A stretch of 8,610 nt of DNA, taken from Candidatus Woesearchaeota archaeon. GTDB taxonomy: Archaea > Nanobdellota > Nanobdellia > SCGC-AAA011-G17 > GW2011-AR17. The notes below the pieces were generated by a model. The model was not told the origin of the DNA. It did not search any database and saw only the letters and a program-made list of their open reading frames with translations. Shown here in pieces: positions 7,401 to 8,610 of the stretch (positions are counted from its first letter, which is position 1; every line of letters begins with the position of its first letter). The DNA lies in contig SICW01000031.1 of assembly GCA_009691355.1 (NCBI GenBank), positions 1 to 8,610 on the forward strand, read 5' to 3'. A program made the position numbers and the translations under genes.

Positions 7401-8610
7401 TGAGAAGTATCTTGGTACTGGAAATGTGATTTCTGTAGGGAGAGTTTTCCAAGGTGGAACAAGTACAACCTTTACTGTCTATTCTACTTCTGGAAGTGCT
7501 TCAGGAAGTTCTATTGAACTTACGAAATTGACTATTGAAGATTATCAAAATATCCTTGAGAAAAAAGTTACAGATATTAAAGGAGTTGTTTCAAAAGATC
7601 CAACTACTGGACTCATTAGTGTGGTTACAACTAACTGTACTGAACCAGTTAATTGTACAAAGTATGAAAAAGATTTAACGAGAAGTTATACTAGGAATGA
7701 AGAAATTACACAGATTGTTGCAGATAATGGTGCAGAATATTATCAAGATAGTTCTGGTAAAATTTATGTAGGCCAGGCGGCATATAGTTCTGGTTCTTTA
7801 AGTGAAACATATGCGAGTGGAGCAAAACTAGAAGTGTATGATTCTGGAGAATACAAAGGCTTGCCATATTGCTTACCGTATAAAGATGGAAATTTTATCA
7901 AACTTACAGGATATACTTCAAATAATGAAATTGATGTTCTTCAATTATGGAATGTAGGAAGTGATGGACAGTTATGTACAGGTGATGATGTACTTGTCGA
8001 ACATGAAAGTGAATTGCATTATACCACTGCAAGTCCGAGCTATAATACTCTAGTGAGTTTTGCAAATAAATGGGTAAAGAAAACATATTATGATAAAGAA
8101 ACTGTTGAAATTGATGGACATGATTTCACGGTGAGTTATGGAAAGTCTAAAGCGACTATGGATGGAGCTACTGCAAGTTGTTTTGATGTGATGGATCCGC
8201 AAGATTGTAAACTTTTGTTTAATACTTGTGACCCTGTGATGTGCCCACCATCTAGATTTAATTTAGGTGGGAGGTGGCAAGTAAGTAGTGTTGTTGAGAG
8301 TGGGATTATCGGGTCGGTTGTTCTTCCACAAGGGTCCGGAGATCCTGTCCCTCTTTGTCTTACTGGAATACTTGCAAGTTTGAATTTCTGGAAGTCTATG
8401 CTTGATGGATATGTTGATTGTTTAGAAGCAGCAAAGTATGAAGGAAAAAGTGTGGGTATTTGTGATAAAATACGAAGTGTGTATATGTGTGAATTGCTTG
8501 TACGTGAAGCTGCTGCGATAATGGATAATAATAAAGATGGATTACTTGATTTCCTTGCAAATAAAGCATATGGGCAAAAAGATAGTGGTGGAGGAGAATA
8601 TTTCCAGTTT
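4432..8610 (+). CDS. Giant modular secreted protein, 3' end beyond window
   Basis: At least 1,393 residues, with no stop before the window end. ATG 4432 overlaps the previous stop (ATGA) and gives a signal peptide (MRSPLIALFCIFLFVSFPIA, cleavage near 20-23). Modules are inferred by eye. Residues 122-139 are a small Cys knot (CSSDSACDSGYTCETGAC) like those of the upstream Cys-rich genes. Residues 143-370 are beta-rich. Residues 388-442 are STN-like (GMTLKEALVKLLPAGYYYSV, then DDVLSL). Residues 509-549 are TPR-like (EAAYFKIGQSYDAI, then EKALKAYQELI). Residues 740-900 are helical, with a short hydrophobic stretch (758-771) and Cys 800/816. Residues 1250-1353 are a Cys-rich block with DPVMCPPSRF, and 1365-1373 an EF-hand-like loop. 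STN and TPR modules suggest a scaffold role in an envelope or secretion assembly with the pilin-like partner. I recall similar giant proteins in Woesearchaeota-type genomes but have not searched. No enzyme motif is seen. Confidence 0.92.
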   Translation, partial: MRSPLIALFCIFLFVSFPIAQGAEIVEPEDEADTGASIAVNVKSYEPTILTSNLLEDGSVPVYAFLAGSTVGTLLNSKTNIETEDFLAGDPQWFAPNKLDPDNLGYLTVTLKQFDPDNFEICSSDSACDSGYTCETGACIPTQINLSFTADIWFTEAERLYSLSKSALILPLDTDEDSWAENLETSSAQYAFYGGRGLVRVKDITGNTVSLTIYSNKDLYFPIIGSPRAIADLTLTKGETSDYIDLGYTDEQVMGNAKFRVTLNDIKDPAQKRAVISVTVNGARSDLVVTEGQTLFPGSVWTVKSISTVEGRTGTESTLILKDSKGNVETITSSQSGGLSEGESLLLNKKFYEITTKVEDKTKALFFDTGSKILNPTSIDALTPIFRNLGVNLDVSDLEGDSTKTNLLTLVEGMTLKEALVKLLPAGYYYSVESDDVLSLKQFASTDPCMDAEIYTVDGIEETLQEVSAEEKLSNDLKLSMLCTGISEFTTIVTDFDRETVVDTGDSVVEAAYFKIGQSYDAIALIDDLSAEEKKGAQEKALKAYQELITGESSFADASVQLRVEQLMNSLVGDVTYGSASLEDNGRFVYVQLNSIQQLTDDQQSSAVLTKDGIDSTYYVGDRLFGTDRNTEKTTTAYNWYVYTISEDTVQVRSVYTSSGKSISSKIMSVGGSALVLDESSSFKAKSVNLKKEAYLTITPGTGEALHSTSNFSIHIPIESRAFDLNPDKIDDQIAFAKALQEQLDNTVEWLTQVVKTWNYVCLGVFAFVSLKSSFASASAQARHDAVHGVDDESGWSAYCEENGGYGKQYNTYDNCMLSNAQAINTDIQTAQSAKESVEAMSDEELRTSLSGISTGYDNLEQCQSLLGSDVFLDEASQADYVYLKQLQASGASDMMAVDDQLETYTGKNDVYQDAKQSGCNTVTKALADQDKVGGALYDSKGIRLTGDELLNKQKEIASGVYDTVYEQELLAGEVEGVEIPTVKTFPSLAEKYLGTGNVISVGRVFQGGTSTTFTVYSTSGSASGSSIELTKLTIEDYQNILEKKVTDIKGVVSKDPTTGLISVVTTNCTEPVNCTKYEKDLTRSYTRNEEITQIVADNGAEYYQDSSGKIYVGQAAYSSGSLSETYASGAKLEVYDSGEYKGLPYCLPYKDGNFIKLTGYTSNNEIDVLQLWNVGSDGQLCTGDDVLVEHESELHYTTASPSYNTLVSFANKWVKKTYYDKETVEIDGHDFTVSYGKSKATMDGATASCFDVMDPQDCKLLFNTCDPVMCPPSRFNLGGRWQVSSVVESGIIGSVVLPQGSGDPVPLCLTGILASLNFWKSMLDGYVDCLEAAKYEGKSVGICDKIRSVYMCELLVREAAAIMDNNKDGLLDFLANKAYGQKDSGGGEYFQF
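4729..4787 (+). repeat. 14-nt in-frame direct repeat coding for DPDN
   Basis: gatcctgataattt occurs at 4729-4742 and again at 4774-4787, exactly 45 nt (15 codons) apart, giving LDPDNLG and FDPDNFE just before the Cys knot of the giant protein. It looks like a small internal duplication or a repeated structural turn. A looser relative, LNPDKID, occurs near 6604. Confidence 0.5.

Noticed and set aside
6581..8086. Small frames on both strands between 6581 and 8086
   Set aside because: The giant + strand frame runs without a stop from 4432 to 8610. These short His/Gln/Ser-rich or basic products are shadows of it.

Overview
The window reads as an AT-rich archaeal fragment, most likely from a small-genome DPANN lineage of the Woesearchaeota/Pacearchaeota type. 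This assignment is an inference from three things. Two genes have AT-rich TATA-like boxes centred about 27 nt upstream of an ATG, which suits leaderless archaeal transcripts. A pilin-like N-terminus of the form KRGQ followed by a hydrophobic stretch is present. The gene content is long, Cys-bearing, mostly uncharacterised secreted proteins. There is no rRNA, tRNA, CRISPR array or transposase. All genes lie on the + strand.

Region 1 (1-2198) is a tandem set of three Cys-rich reading frames: a 5'-truncated gene (1-672), a short frame with no signal peptide (698-1033), and an intact 374-residue secreted protein (1074-2198). Although their bodies differ, all three end in the same kind of tail: an 'AP' dipeptide, an acidic patch, then about 13-16 aromatic/aliphatic residues built round an [FW]-[NS]-W-[LI] core. 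This tail looks like a sorting or membrane-association signal and is the most original observation here.

Region 2 (2199-2446) is a T-rich gap holding a likely poly-T terminator and the promoter of the next unit.

Region 3 (2447-8610) is a two-gene unit. A 662-residue protein anchored by a pilin-like N-terminus (2447-4435) overlaps by ATGA with a giant signal-peptide protein that is still open after 1,393 codons at the window end (4432-8610). The giant protein is modular: a small Cys knot like those in region 1, beta-rich domains, an STN-like (secretin/TonB short N-terminal) segment, a TPR-like segment, a helical Cys-containing middle and a Cys-rich C-terminal block. I infer a cell-surface or envelope assembly in which the pilin-like protein and the giant protein are made together, with the small Cys-rich proteins as possible surface partners. 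No enzymatic function is recognisable. The giant reading frame was translated by hand and has no internal stop.
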